Counted from the first letter of the stretch, positions 47,279-56,176 are shown. The stretch is DNA of 64,000 nucleotides from Bin87 sp965204905 (GCA_965204905.1 OZ242042.1:3472001-3536000); one strand, 5' to 3'. The notes: generated from the letters alone by a model not told the origin. Translations and numbers: made by a program.

Positions 47279-48679
47279 ATGGCGGATACGCCTCTGCACT
47301 ACCAGACCATTACCGAGGTGGCGGGCCGGCTGGCGTCGCGCGAGATTTCGCCGGTGGAACTGACCCGCGCCATCCTGGACCGCATCGCCGCTCTGGACGG
47401 CGACCTGAAGAGCTACGCCACCGTGATGGCGGAGCCGGCCATGGAATCGGCGCGGGCTGCCGAAGCCGAAATCGCCGCCGGACGCTACCGGGGCGGACTG
47501 CACGGCGTGCCCATCGCCGTCAAGGATCTGTGTTTCACCACCGGCGTGGCGACCATGGGCGGCGCGAAGGTTCTGCGCGATTTCGTCCCAGACTTCGACG
47601 GCACGGTGGTGCGCAAGTTGAATGACGCCGGCGCGGTCATCCTGGGCAAGCTGAACCTCACCGAGGGCGCGATGGCCGGGTACAACCCCGAGTTCGACAT
47701 TCCCATCAACCCATGGGGCGCCGACCGCTGGGCCGGCGCGTCGTCCAGCGGTTCCGGCGTGGCCACGGCGGCCGGCCTGTGCTACGGCTCGCTGGGCAGC
47801 GACACTGGCGGGTCGATACGCTTTCCGGCGGCGGCCTGCGGCACCGCCGGCATCAAGCCGACGTGGGGGCGCGTCAGTCGCTACGGCGTGCTGGCGCTCG
47901 GCGAGTCGCTGGACCACGTGGGGCCGATGACCCGCAGCGCCGCCGACGCCGGCATCATGTTGCAGGCCCTGGCCGGCCACGATCCCAACGACCCCACGTC
48001 ACTGCGCGCGCCCGTGCCCGACCTGCTGGCCGGGTTGGGGCAAGGCGTCGCCGGCGTCCGCATCGGCGTGGACGAGGAATACATCGGCGGCGACGACGTG
48101 GATTCGGAGGTCGCCGAGGCGGTGCTGGCCGGCGCCCGCCTGCTGGAGAGCCAGGGCGCAACGCTGGTTCCCGTCCAAATGCCGGACACCCTGCCGTACT
48201 CCCGCGCGTGGGGCGTGTTGTGCTCGGCGGAGGCTGCCACCGCGCACCGGGACACCTTCCCGTCCCGCGCCGACGATTACGGCCCATGGTTCCGCGGCTG
48301 GCTGGAAAAGGGGCGCGGATACACGGCGGTGGATTACGCCGCCGCCAACCTGGTGCGGCTGGAGTGCAACGGAGCGCTGGCCGGCATCTTCGCGGACATC
48401 GACGTGCTGGTGTGTCCGTCCATGACCGGGGTGGCGCATCGGGTGACGCCGGAGGAACTGTACGGGCCGATGGGTGAGGACGAATGGACGTGGGGACGGT
48501 TCACCATCCCCTACGACTTCAACGGCGCGCCGACAATCTCGCTGCCGGCCGGCCTGAACAGCGAGGGCCTGCCGCTGAGCATCCAGTTCATCGGCAAGCA
48601 CCTCACCGAGCCGTTATTGGTGCAGGTGGGAGATGCCTACGAGCGGGCGACGCAACACGACCTGTGTCCGCCCGTATAG
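47279..48679 (+). CDS. Amidase signature family hydrolase
   Basis: 466 residues. The Ser-cisSer-Lys triad is visible: Lys82 (GVPIAVKDL), the cis-Ser in GASSSGSG (near 155-157) and nucleophile Ser179 in GSDTGGSIR. GIKPTWGRVSRYGV follows. It resembles GatA-type and general amidases, but no gatB or gatC is adjacent, so a catabolic amidase is more likely. The ATG is preceded by a weak RBS. Confidence 0.92.
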   Translation: MADTPLHYQTITEVAGRLASREISPVELTRAILDRIAALDGDLKSYATVMAEPAMESARAAEAEIAAGRYRGGLHGVPIAVKDLCFTTGVATMGGAKVLRDFVPDFDGTVVRKLNDAGAVILGKLNLTEGAMAGYNPEFDIPINPWGADRWAGASSSGSGVATAAGLCYGSLGSDTGGSIRFPAAACGTAGIKPTWGRVSRYGVLALGESLDHVGPMTRSAADAGIMLQALAGHDPNDPTSLRAPVPDLLAGLGQGVAGVRIGVDEEYIGGDDVDSEVAEAVLAGARLLESQGATLVPVQMPDTLPYSRAWGVLCSAEAATAHRDTFPSRADDYGPWFRGWLEKGRGYTAVDYAAANLVRLECNGALAGIFADIDVLVCPSMTGVAHRVTPEELYGPMGEDEWTWGRFTIPYDFNGAPTISLPAGLNSEGLPLSIQFIGKHLTEPLLVQVGDAYERATQHDLCPPV

Positions 48680-48692
48680 GTTGGGAATGTAT

Positions 48693-48773
48693 GACTAACG
48701 GCCATTGGCGCGAAAAACGCCAATGGCCGTTAGGAAACGTATGCCGGCATTCGTAGTCGGAATGCCGTTAGTC
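48693..48773. repeat. Nested inverted repeat / double hairpin
   Basis: CTAACGGCCATTGGCG (48695-48710) and CGCCAATGGCCGTTAG (48718-48733) form a perfect 16-bp stem with loop CGAAAAA. A second stem CGGCATTC/GAATGCCG spans 48745-48767. GACTAACGGC (48693) and GCCGTTAGTC (48764-48773) also pair, enclosing both. It lies between convergent genes and may terminate both. Confidence 0.8.
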
Positions 48774-49048
48774 TAATCGTTGCTGGTCGGCACGGTGAAT
48801 ACGGTATTGCCATCGACATCATGCCGGTGATTCGCGAGGGCGATTACGATCTCGTTAGTCCGTCGAACTTCGGCCGACAGTTGCCGAACGTCCGCCGATA
48901 GCTGACTGACCTCCGTTGCTATTCGGCTGAGTTCGGCGGCTTGCGTTTCCACACGCTGGAACAACTTGCCCAGCGCAAAAGCGCCGCCCAGCAGAAAAAG
49001 CGTAATCGTAATGGCAGCGCCAATCAGCGCGTAGGTTTGTGGTTCCAT
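48773..49048 (-). CDS. Small membrane-anchored coiled-coil protein
   Basis: 91 residues. One hydrophobic segment (about 6-27, YALIGAAITITLFLLGGAFA) is followed by a heptad coiled coil (about 32-70, with the repeat SQLSADVRQLSAEVRR). It looks like a membrane-tethered oligomerising protein. Similar architecture is seen in phage holin-associated XhlA-type and in uncharacterised small proteins; function unknown. It shares the hairpin at 48693-48773 with the convergent amidase gene. Confidence 0.65.
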   Translation of the reverse strand: MEPQTYALIGAAITITLFLLGGAFALGKLFQRVETQAAELSRIATEVSQLSADVRQLSAEVRRTNEIVIALANHRHDVDGNTVFTVPTSND

Positions 49049-49087
49049 GGCTACCTTCCAGCGTGGGCCCGCATTCTAGCACGGACG

Positions 49088-50638
49088 CTACGACCCTACG
49101 ATCCAGTCGGCTACGCGCTCGCCGATCATGATGGCGGTGGCGTTGGTGTTGGCGCGGGTTACCTGAGGCATGATTGACGAGTCGGCGACCCAGAGGCCCT
49201 GCACGCCGCGCACCCGGCACTGCTGGTCGGTTACGGCCATGGCGTCGCCGTCGGGGCCGATGCGGCAGGTGCCGGAGACGTGGCGCGATGTGCCAACGGT
49301 CTGGCGGATCCAGGCATCCAACGTGTCATTGTCGGTCAGCACGTCGTCGGTGGGCGCAGTGCGGTGGTCGATGACGTCCTGGTATGCGTCAGATTCGAGC
49401 ATGTCGGCGGCCAGACGCACGGCGTCGCGCATCCGGCGCATATCGTTCTCGTTGTGGAAGTAGCGGTAGCTGATGGCGGGCTGCACGGTGGGGTCGGATG
49501 ATTGCAGCCGAACCCAGCCGGAGCCGTCGGGCAGTTCCAGGGCACAGGCGATGCGGGCGGTACGGTCGGGCAAATGCTCGCCGGTCATCACGTTGAAGAT
49601 GCCCAGAGTGTGCAGCATCACGTCACTGGGATAGGAAGGCGGCTCGGACGTTACGCGCAGGCCCCAACGCAATGCGCCGGCGTTGGCGGTGAGTTGAACG
49701 TGGTCCTTGACGCGGAAGGTGACATTGCCCATGGGGTGGTTAAAGAGGTTCTGGCCGACACCGGGCGACTCGTGGATGACCGGGATGCCGAACTCGTCGA
49801 GTTGGTCGCGGGGTCCGATGCCCGAGAGCATGAGCATGTGAGGGGACTTCAGCGCGCCGGCGCTGAGGACGACCTGATCGGCCTCGACGGTGAATATCTC
49901 GCCGCCGCTCTCGACCTCCACACCAACCGTTCGTGGCGAGCCGGTCGAACCACTGTCGAACAGGACGCGGCGGACGAACACGTTGCCCTTGACGGTCAGG
50001 TTGAGGCGGTGGCGCACCGGGTTCAGGTGGGTGATGGCCGTGCTCATGCGCACGCCGTCCCGGTTGTTCATAGGAATCGCGCCGATGCCGGCGGAGTCGG
50101 GGCCGTTCAGGTCGGGGTTGTAGGCATACCCGCGCTCCATGGCGGCCGCGTGGAAAGCCTTTTGCACGTCGGGCCACGGCTGGTTCTCGCGGCGCACGAT
50201 GGGGATAGGGCCGTCGCTGCCGTGGAAGTCGTCCTGGATGTCCAGGTCGGTTTCGGCCTTGCGGAAGAAGGGCAGCACCCTGGTGTAGGACCACTCCTCA
50301 TTGCCGAAGGACTCCCAGCGCTCGAAGTCCTCGGGCAGGCCGCGCAGGTACACCTGTCCGTTGATGGAACCGGAGCCGCCGATGACCTTGCCCTGGGCGA
50401 TGTTGATCTCGCCCTGCTGGTCGTTGATTACGCCGCGCAGGTTCCAGGACACGGGGGAGCCGATGGCTTCGCCCTCGCTGGAATAGCCGTCGCGCACTGC
50501 GTCGGGCAGGTGCTCGGCGTTGGGGTAGTCCTGTCCTGCCTCCAGCAGCAGGACGGAGCGGTTGGGGTCCTCTGACAGGCGGCTGGCGACCACGGAACCG
50601 GCGGAGCCGCTGCCGACCACGATAACGTCGTACTTCAT
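49088..50638 (-). CDS. GMC-family FAD-dependent oxidoreductase
   Basis: 516 residues. FAD-binding start DVIVVGSGSAGSVVASRLSE with the acidic LLLEAG; the substrate-side end has SRHVSGTCRIG with His453 and ANTNATAIM with Asn497, the choline-oxidase-type pair, plus GSGSINGQVYLRGLPEDF near the middle. It should oxidise an alcohol, such as choline or a sugar or aryl alcohol, to the aldehyde, with FAD passing electrons to O2 or a carrier. Divergent from the Uma2 gene at 50787. Confidence 0.93.
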   Translation of the reverse strand: MKYDVIVVGSGSAGSVVASRLSEDPNRSVLLLEAGQDYPNAEHLPDAVRDGYSSEGEAIGSPVSWNLRGVINDQQGEINIAQGKVIGGSGSINGQVYLRGLPEDFERWESFGNEEWSYTRVLPFFRKAETDLDIQDDFHGSDGPIPIVRRENQPWPDVQKAFHAAAMERGYAYNPDLNGPDSAGIGAIPMNNRDGVRMSTAITHLNPVRHRLNLTVKGNVFVRRVLFDSGSTGSPRTVGVEVESGGEIFTVEADQVVLSAGALKSPHMLMLSGIGPRDQLDEFGIPVIHESPGVGQNLFNHPMGNVTFRVKDHVQLTANAGALRWGLRVTSEPPSYPSDVMLHTLGIFNVMTGEHLPDRTARIACALELPDGSGWVRLQSSDPTVQPAISYRYFHNENDMRRMRDAVRLAADMLESDAYQDVIDHRTAPTDDVLTDNDTLDAWIRQTVGTSRHVSGTCRIGPDGDAMAVTDQQCRVRGVQGLWVADSSIMPQVTRANTNATAIMIGERVADWIVGS

Positions 50639-50756
50639 GGGGATGCCTCTTGTTGCGATTCGAGATGCCCGATTTTACATCACATCGGTGCGAGAGAATC
50701 GTCCGAACCAGGATTTGCCGGATTTGTGGATTATCGGGATTGGGGTGTTATGGCGA

Positions 50757-50765
50757 TGGTACAAT
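50757..50765 (+). promoter_or_regulatory. Extended -10 promoter before Uma2
   Basis: TGGTACAAT, 21 bp before the ATG at 50787. It lies in the 148-bp gap divergent from the GMC gene. Confidence 0.5.
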
Positions 50766-50786
50766 TCGCTTGACTGGAGGCTTCTG

Positions 50787-51593
50787 ATGGCTACGCCCAA
50801 ATCGCCCAAGGCCGCCCCGATGCTGCCCTACCGCCGTGGTGGGGAGATTGACTATGCCAGTCTGGAATTTGATCCCGACGTAAAGAACATAACGGAAGAC
50901 GGAATGGAACAGAACCTGGAACTTGTGGAAATCCTTGGCCTTTTCCGCGCGAGGTTCACCGATTTCAACGAGCGTCCCGACGTGTTCCTGGATAATGAAA
51001 CCTTCATCTGCTACGACCCAAGCAATCTGAACGTTCGGATTGCGCCGGACATCTATCTGGCCTTTGGTGTAGATGCCCGCGCCATCCGACCGCGCAAAAT
51101 CTACTTGCCCTGGGAAGTGGGCAAGCCGCCGGACTTCGCCTTGGAAATCGCATCCGAAAGCACCTCGCAGGTTGACGTCAACCGCAAGCCGGGCATCTAT
51201 GCTGCCATCGGCGTCCCTGAGTTCTGGCGCTTTGACCCTTCCGGCGGGCAATATCATGGGCAGCCGTTATGGGGCGGCGAGTTGGTCAACGGAAGGTATC
51301 GAGAGTTGCCGCAGACGCGCGATCCCGACGGCGTTCTGAAAGTGTACAGCCCGCTGCTGGAAATCAGCCTGTGCTGGGATGACGGCTGGCCGCGGGTGTA
51401 CGACCCTGCCACCGAAACCTACGACCGGAATTGGCGGGCGGAACAGGCGTATGCAATCGCGGTGCGCGACCAGCGGGATGCGGCGCGTGCGGAGCGCGAT
51501 GCTGCGGTCGCCGAGAACGAACGGCTGCAAGAAATCCTGCGCCGGCGCAACGGCGACAATAACGGAACTCAAGGAGACACGCCGCCATGCTGA
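50787..51593 (+). CDS. Uma2-family protein with C-terminal coiled coil
   Basis: 268 residues from MATPKSPKAAPMLPY; TGGAGG lies 6 nt upstream. The Uma2 motifs are NVRIAPDIYLAFGVD, KPPDFALEIASESTSQVDVN and RKPGIYAAIGVPEFWRFDPS. A C-terminal coiled coil follows (ERDAAVAENERLQEILRRRN). The stop overlaps the start of the DinB-like gene by 7 bp, so the two are co-translated. Confidence 0.85.
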   Translation: MATPKSPKAAPMLPYRRGGEIDYASLEFDPDVKNITEDGMEQNLELVEILGLFRARFTDFNERPDVFLDNETFICYDPSNLNVRIAPDIYLAFGVDARAIRPRKIYLPWEVGKPPDFALEIASESTSQVDVNRKPGIYAAIGVPEFWRFDPSGGQYHGQPLWGGELVNGRYRELPQTRDPDGVLKVYSPLLEISLCWDDGWPRVYDPATETYDRNWRAEQAYAIAVRDQRDAARAERDAAVAENERLQEILRRRNGDNNGTQGDTPPC

Positions 51594-52126
51594 CCGACCC
51601 GCAGGAGTTCCTGCGCTTCTTCGACTCCATACACCGCCGCACCCTGCGGGACATCCAGGCCCTGCCGCCGGAGGCGCAGAACTGGACGCCGCCGGTGGGC
51701 GAGGGCGAAAAGTCGTGGAGCATCAACCAGATCGTGCATCACATCTGCGAATCGCGGATGTACTTCTCGCGGGCGTACCGCAACGAGGGCTGGCTGTACG
51801 ACTGGGAGGTGCCCAGTACCGAACAGCAATCGGAGTGGACGCCTGCGCTGAACGAATCCCACGCCGAGTTTCATCGGCGTCTGGACGGAACGCCGGCGGA
51901 GTGGCTGAACCGGCGCATCAAGATGATCGACACGGACGGTACACTGAGCGGGTGGCGCATCCTGATGATGCTGATTGAGCACGAGGTACACCACCGCTCG
52001 CAGATCGACACCTACTCCGGCCTAAACGGCTGGGACGTGCCACAGATCTACGGGCGCACGCGCGAACAGATTGACGAGTTGCAGGAAGGGCAGCGGGCCG
52101 CCGGCGGTTCGGTAGCCGCACCATGA
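51587..52126 (+). CDS. DinB-family (four-helix) protein
   Basis: 179 residues. The DinB/YfiT fold is shown by SWSINQIVHHICESRMYF and LIEHEVHHRSQIDTYSGLNG. Metal ligands are probably His51 and the pair His132/His136 (EHEVHHRSQ). The family includes thiol-dependent transferases (mycothiol or bacillithiol) and uncharacterised damage-inducible proteins. Overlaps the Uma2 gene by 7 bp. Confidence 0.85.
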   Translation: MLTDPQEFLRFFDSIHRRTLRDIQALPPEAQNWTPPVGEGEKSWSINQIVHHICESRMYFSRAYRNEGWLYDWEVPSTEQQSEWTPALNESHAEFHRRLDGTPAEWLNRRIKMIDTDGTLSGWRILMMLIEHEVHHRSQIDTYSGLNGWDVPQIYGRTREQIDELQEGQRAAGGSVAAP

Positions 52127-52158
52127 TCGGCGCGGGGCTCCGGTGATTCAGCCCGCCC

Positions 52159-52809
52159 TCAGTTGCGCAGCCTGACTCCGGACAACCCCGGCCCGCCGTA
52201 GAACGGCACCCCGCGTTCGATGCCAAGCAGAGCGCTCAGGGCGCCGCCCCGGGCTCGCGTAACCGCCCGCGACACACGGTTCGAATCGTCGCTGGCCAGG
52301 TAGAAAACGGAAGCCGGGATTCCAAAAGCGATCACCAGCCCACCCAGGCCAACGCCGAGCAGGACGAGCGCCACCGTGCCGAAGCCGTCCACCAGGGGCG
52401 GCATTTCCAGGCGCGCCATGACCAGCATCAGCAGTTTCATGGCTGCGCCCCACGCCGTGATGGTGAGGAGCAGGCAGACGGCCAAGGCGTAGAGCAGCCC
52501 GATGGCCCTGCGATTGGGCGCGGGAGTCTCGTGTGTGTCGCGGTCAATTCCCCGCTGCTGCAGTACGCGGCGGCCGTACCGGTTCAATCGCCTGGCAACA
52601 AACGAAGCGGAGCATTGCAGCACGGTTGCCGCACCGAAAAGGCAGATTATCAGCACGCCTGCGATGAAGGGCCATTCGTCCGGCGGATAGTCCGTAACCC
52701 ACAGGAACGTCGCGGAAACTACGGCCAGGGGAAAACCCACCACAAAAGCTCTGACCGGAAGCAGGAGTGTCCTTTTGATGGAATCGTAGCCCATTTCATG
52801 GTTGTTCAT
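52159..52809 (-). CDS. Four-span membrane protein of unknown function
   Basis: 216 residues from MNNHEMGYDSIKRTLL; an in-frame ATG three codons earlier is also possible. Hydrophobic segments lie near 15-37, 44-65, 105-128 and 140-165. A short soluble C-terminus follows (SDDSNRVSRAVTRARGGALS). No recognisable domain. Its start overlaps the end of the upstream small membrane gene, so the two are probably partners. Confidence 0.6.
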   Translation of the reverse strand: MNNHEMGYDSIKRTLLLPVRAFVVGFPLAVVSATFLWVTDYPPDEWPFIAGVLIICLFGAATVLQCSASFVARRLNRYGRRVLQQRGIDRDTHETPAPNRRAIGLLYALAVCLLLTITAWGAAMKLLMLVMARLEMPPLVDGFGTVALVLLGVGLGGLVIAFGIPASVFYLASDDSNRVSRAVTRARGGALSALLGIERGVPFYGGPGLSGVRLRN

Positions 52810-53122
52810 TTCTACCATTCCTGCCCAATAGTTCGTACCAAACGAGTAGAGCCAGGTCCCTTACGCTGACCAGGAGCGCAACGATCGTCACCCCCACCAA
52901 AACTACTATTCCCGCCTGGGCAAGCCGAATTTGAACCATGTCGTTGATCGGCAATTGTTTCGCCGACTGTTCGGTCAACCAACTCCATGCCATGTTCAGC
53001 AACAACATGCCCGCCAATGTGGCAATCAGCATGCTTGCCCTGGCCAACAGGTTGAAGTAGCGTCGCCCGGTCCTGACCGTACTCTGATCCAGTGTGAAAA
53101 TTTCCCGGAGGCTGTGCAACAA
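52796..53122 (-). CDS. Two-span membrane protein of unknown function
   Basis: 108 residues. Membrane segments at about 29-49 (LARASMLIATLAGMLLLNMA) and 68-95 (LAQAGIVVLVGVTIVALLVS). Paired with the four-span membrane gene, with which it overlaps. No family recognised. The gap 53123-53296 behind it holds nothing I can identify. Confidence 0.6.
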   Translation of the reverse strand: MLHSLREIFTLDQSTVRTGRRYFNLLARASMLIATLAGMLLLNMAWSWLTEQSAKQLPINDMVQIRLAQAGIVVLVGVTIVALLVSVRDLALLVWYELLGRNGRNEQP

Positions 53123-53296
53123 AACGGCGGCGCCGACCTTTCTTATTTAAATTATGCAGTTCTTTTGTAGATTGTACAATAGACCGCCGGCGCATTATAG
53201 CATTGATTCTGAAGTTTTCGTGGCATCGTCGCGGATTGCGAAACCGCCTTTGCCGCCGCCGAATTGAACGCCAGGGAGGGACATCAACCCCGGGCG

Positions 53297-53824
53297 CTAA
53301 GGGTTGATAACGCCGCTGCGGTTCTGCACGATGAAGGTTTCGCGGCGCTCCAGGTAGTCGGATACGAGGTTGACGAGGGCCTGGGGCCGGTCGCCGGCGA
53401 TGTCGTGGCCGGCGGCGTACACGAAGGCGACGTTGCAGTTGGGGATGCGCTCGCGGTAGATGCTGGCCGCGTCAGGCCGCACCGACCGATCTTCCTGTCC
53501 GAACACCACCAGGGTGGGACACGGAACGTCGGGCAGGCGGGCTTCTATTTCCGACGCAGCGTCGTTGGCACCGCCGGTGGCGGGACGGATGGCGGTGGGC
53601 GACACCAGCACCAGCACATCGACGGTTTCGGGATTCGCCAGGGCGTGCTGCAACGCGGCGTTGGCGCCATCGGATATGCCAACCAAACCGTACCGTTGGG
53701 AGCCTGCCGTGGCGATTGACTCTGCCACTTGCCAGAGATCGGACAGTCCATCCCGCAGCGGCTGGGATTGACCGGCCGCGCCGTCGATGATGACCACCGT
53801 GCTGGTGGATTCTACAGTTGCCAC
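53297..53824 (-). CDS. Short alpha/beta hydrolase
   Basis: 175 residues. Serine elbow GISDGANAA with Ser51, acid Asp112 (FGQEDRSVRPD) and His140 (YAAGHDIAGDRP), so the triad is complete despite a short N-terminus. It resembles hydrolases of the 3-oxoadipate enol-lactonase type but smaller. Its start is 3 bp after the LLM flavin gene's stop, so they form a two-gene unit; the pair may act on the product of the flavin enzyme. Confidence 0.8.
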   Translation of the reverse strand: MATVESTSTVVIIDGAAGQSQPLRDGLSDLWQVAESIATAGSQRYGLVGISDGANAALQHALANPETVDVLVLVSPTAIRPATGGANDAASEIEARLPDVPCPTLVVFGQEDRSVRPDAASIYRERIPNCNVAFVYAAGHDIAGDRPQALVNLVSDYLERRETFIVQNRSGVINP

Positions 53825-53827
53825 GGG

Positions 53828-54931
53828 TCACAGCTCCTTGAGGCGGGGCAGGACTTCGCGTCCGAACAGGTCGATTTCCTGCATCACGTCGGCGTGGGTG
53901 AGGCTGGGCTGCTGGAAGAACAGGTCGATGACGCCCATGCCGCAGCGGTCGTGGTACGCCTTGATCTCGTTGAACACCTTGTCGGGGCCGCCGACGAAAG
54001 TGAGGCCGGGCGCGCCGCCCACGATGTCGCCGCTGGCGCTGCCGGCGAACACGTTGCGGTAGTCCACCTCCTCGCCGGCCCGCGTGGCCTGGATCACCTG
54101 GGACACCGACGAGCGCAGCGCCATGCCGGGGGCGCGCCCCTGGTCAACCTGGCGGTCGAACCACTCCTGGGCCTGCGCGTCGGTTTCGGCCAGGTAGATG
54201 CTGCCGCGAAACACCATCTGGTCGGGCCGGGGCTGCCACCCGTTTTCATCGCACCAGGCGTGATACTTGTCGGTGATGCTGCCGGTTTCCTCGACGGGTA
54301 TGAAGGACACGCCGAGGCCGAGTTGATGCTCGGCGGCGTACAGGACGGCGTCGTCGCTGCGGGTGGCGACCAGCGCAGCCGGGAAGGGCTGCTGCACCGG
54401 GCGGGGCCAGACGGCCACCGTGCGGTACTGGTAATACTGACCCTCCCACGAGAACGGCTCCGGTTCAGTCATGGCCTTGAGGATCAGGTCCATGCCCTCC
54501 AGCATCCGGCCCCGACCCTCGGCGGGATTGACGCCGTACACCTGGTCCTCGTTGGGAGTGCCGCGCAGGAAGCCCATGACCAGCCGGCCGTTGGTCAGGT
54601 TGTCCAGCAGGGTGAGCTCCTCGGCGGCGCGGACCGGGTTGTTCAGCGGCATCAGGGGGCCGAGCATGGCGATCTTGACCGTCTTGCAGCGCTCGGCGAC
54701 GGCGGCGGCCATCACCGCCGGCGTACCGGTGGCGATGCGTCCCGAGTAGTGGTGCTCGGAGAAGCTGACCCACTCGAAGCCCATCTCCTCGGCGAACTCG
54801 CACTCTTCCATGCCGTCCTGGTAGCTCTGCACCGAGGTTGCGGGGTCGTTGTAGCTGGGCGGCGTGGGCCAGGCCCGCGGGAAGTCGCGGCGGCGAGCGT
54901 AACCCATCGCGCCCAGGTAGGATGCTTTCAT
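53828..54931 (-). CDS. LLM class flavin-dependent oxidoreductase
   Basis: 367 residues, bacterial luciferase-like (TIM barrel). It has ECEFAEEMGFEWVSFSEHHY early and LTNGRLVMGFLRGTP mid-sequence, and GPLMPLNNPVRAAEELTLLD between them. This family uses reduced FMN or F420; here the reductant and substrate are unknown. It heads a two-gene unit with the alpha/beta hydrolase. Confidence 0.88.
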   Translation of the reverse strand: MKASYLGAMGYARRRDFPRAWPTPPSYNDPATSVQSYQDGMEECEFAEEMGFEWVSFSEHHYSGRIATGTPAVMAAAVAERCKTVKIAMLGPLMPLNNPVRAAEELTLLDNLTNGRLVMGFLRGTPNEDQVYGVNPAEGRGRMLEGMDLILKAMTEPEPFSWEGQYYQYRTVAVWPRPVQQPFPAALVATRSDDAVLYAAEHQLGLGVSFIPVEETGSITDKYHAWCDENGWQPRPDQMVFRGSIYLAETDAQAQEWFDRQVDQGRAPGMALRSSVSQVIQATRAGEEVDYRNVFAGSASGDIVGGAPGLTFVGGPDKVFNEIKAYHDRCGMGVIDLFFQQPSLTHADVMQEIDLFGREVLPRLKEL

Positions 54932-54958
54932 GGTCTCGATGCTCCTGCTGACCTGTCG

Positions 54959-55075
54959 CTATCGTCCGAACAATTGCCCGCGCACTTCCGCCGTTGTCAT
55001 CCCAAGATAATCAGCAACATACGATAGTATCGAGTTTAACGTGCCTACTCTTGATAAATCGCGCGGCAACGTCAT
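54959..55075 (-). pseudogene. HicA toxin remnant with an internal deletion
   Basis: A 38-residue frame reads MTLPRDLS joined directly to RVGTLNSILSYVADYLGMTT and AEVRGQLFGR. The first 8 and last 30 residues match HicA-type proteins at both ends, but the middle, including the double-stranded RNA-binding strands with the catalytic His, is gone. The ATG overlaps the HicB stop (ATGA). The product cannot be an active toxin. Confidence 0.75.
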
Positions 55076-55284
55076 ACAGCGATCACTTCGTCTCTAACCA
55101 GGTGCAACCGGATTATTTTCGGAGCTGTTCCTTCGTCAAAATAACAGAGTACTGCGTCTTTCACCATTGCCTTGAGGTCTGTCCAGTCATCCCCTTGCGT
55201 GAAAATACCATACCCCAGCGCCCGGGCATCGTAACCGCCTTCGATAGCTTCGGTTACTTCAAAGATTATTTCGCTGGAAGCCAT
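55072..55284 (-). CDS. HicB-type small antitoxin
   Basis: 70 residues from the ATG with GGGAG upstream (a GTG three codons earlier is open). The frame starts ASSEIIFEVTEAIEGGYDARALG and ends DEGTAPKIIRLHLVRDEVIAV (both shown in parts). It matches the partially folded HicB-like proteins that pair with HicA and lacks a C-terminal DNA-binding domain. Next to it is the HicA remnant, so the antitoxin has outlived its toxin. Confidence 0.75.
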   Translation of the reverse strand: MASSEIIFEVTEAIEGGYDARALGYGIFTQGDDWTDLKAMVKDAVLCYFDEGTAPKIIRLHLVRDEVIAV

Positions 55285-55355
55285 TGTAATCACTCCCTAA
55301 CGTGACAGTTGAGGCGATGGTAAGGGGGTCATCCGGCAGTGTCAACAAAGAAATA

Positions 55356-55381
55356 AGCGCCCCTCAAGCCGGAAGGGCGCT
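55356..55381 (-). terminator. Rho-independent terminator of the cupin gene
   Basis: On the minus strand AGCGCCC and GGGCGCT form a stem with a 12-nt loop, followed by TATTTCTTT. It lies 43 bp after the cupin stop codon. Confidence 0.65.
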
Positions 55382-55424
55382 CTTGTGTCGCACACGGTTA
55401 CCAGCCGCAACCGCGTGGTGGGTA

Positions 55425-55997
55425 TTAGCGGTCCATCACTACCATAGTGCCCTCTTCAGGGTTGTACTGGTAGCGGGTGATGCGGTCGAGCTTCTGGGAC
55501 TCCAGGCGCACCACCACGGCGCGGTCGCCGGTGACGTTCAGGGTGTTGTGGATCTCGCCGGGCAGGAAGAAGGCAACCTTGCCGTCCTTCTGGGTGAAGT
55601 CGCCAGTCTCCTGGAGCTGGATGGAGTCCACGCCCTCGCCGGGGTAGAACCAGCGCCACTTGGTCTGCTTGATGGCGCCGTCGTACACGCCGTACACCAC
55701 CCAGGCGTTGCCGTGGTCGTGGGGCAGGTTGTCCTGGTCGGGCCGCTGCACCGAGGCCATCAGCCAGAAGCCGCCGCCGGGGTGTCCGTATTCCTCGTCC
55801 AGGTGCAGGTCATAACGACCGAATCCGCCCTCGTCGGGGAGTTCGAGGCGCTCCTCCAGCCAGCCGGGGGTCTTCAGCAGGAGCTCCATGCGTTCCGCCA
55901 CGCCCGAGGCCTGAGCCAGCGGGTCCTGCGTGGCGTCGAAGATGTCGCGCACATCGTCGATGAATGCGTCAACATTGTAGGCTGTGGTTTGGGTCAT
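55425..55997 (-). CDS. Cupin-type metalloprotein (cysteine dioxygenase-like)
   Basis: 190 residues from MTQTTAYNVDAFIDD; a longer open frame upstream lacks homology. The cupin metal site is His93-x-His95 (DNLPHDHGNAWV) with His150 (FFLPGEIHNT), the usual three-His arrangement. The N-terminal helices and the GNAWVVYGVYDG segment resemble cysteine-dioxygenase-like or thiol dioxygenase enzymes, and the protein may oxidise a small thiol or an organic acid. It is followed by a terminator. Confidence 0.78.
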   Translation of the reverse strand: MTQTTAYNVDAFIDDVRDIFDATQDPLAQASGVAERMELLLKTPGWLEERLELPDEGGFGRYDLHLDEEYGHPGGGFWLMASVQRPDQDNLPHDHGNAWVVYGVYDGAIKQTKWRWFYPGEGVDSIQLQETGDFTQKDGKVAFFLPGEIHNTLNVTGDRAVVVRLESQKLDRITRYQYNPEEGTMVVMDR

Positions 55998-56116
55998 GTG
56001 AATCCTCCGAGGTAATCCAAATTTCTTATTTTCTTTATTGTGATGGGGAATAAGGAACGTGTCAACCGGCCGACTTACCCCCGGATAGTGGCTCCGAGAG
56101 CCGAGCGCGGCGCCTG

Positions 56117-56125
56117 TGCTATGAT
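56117..56125 (+). promoter_or_regulatory. Extended -10 promoter before the amidohydrolase
   Basis: TGCTATGAT, 51 bp before the ATG at 56177. Confidence 0.5.
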
Positions 56126-56176
56126 TTGCGCGTTTCTTACCAATGTCGTCCAACCTCGTGCTCAGGAGGTGCGATT

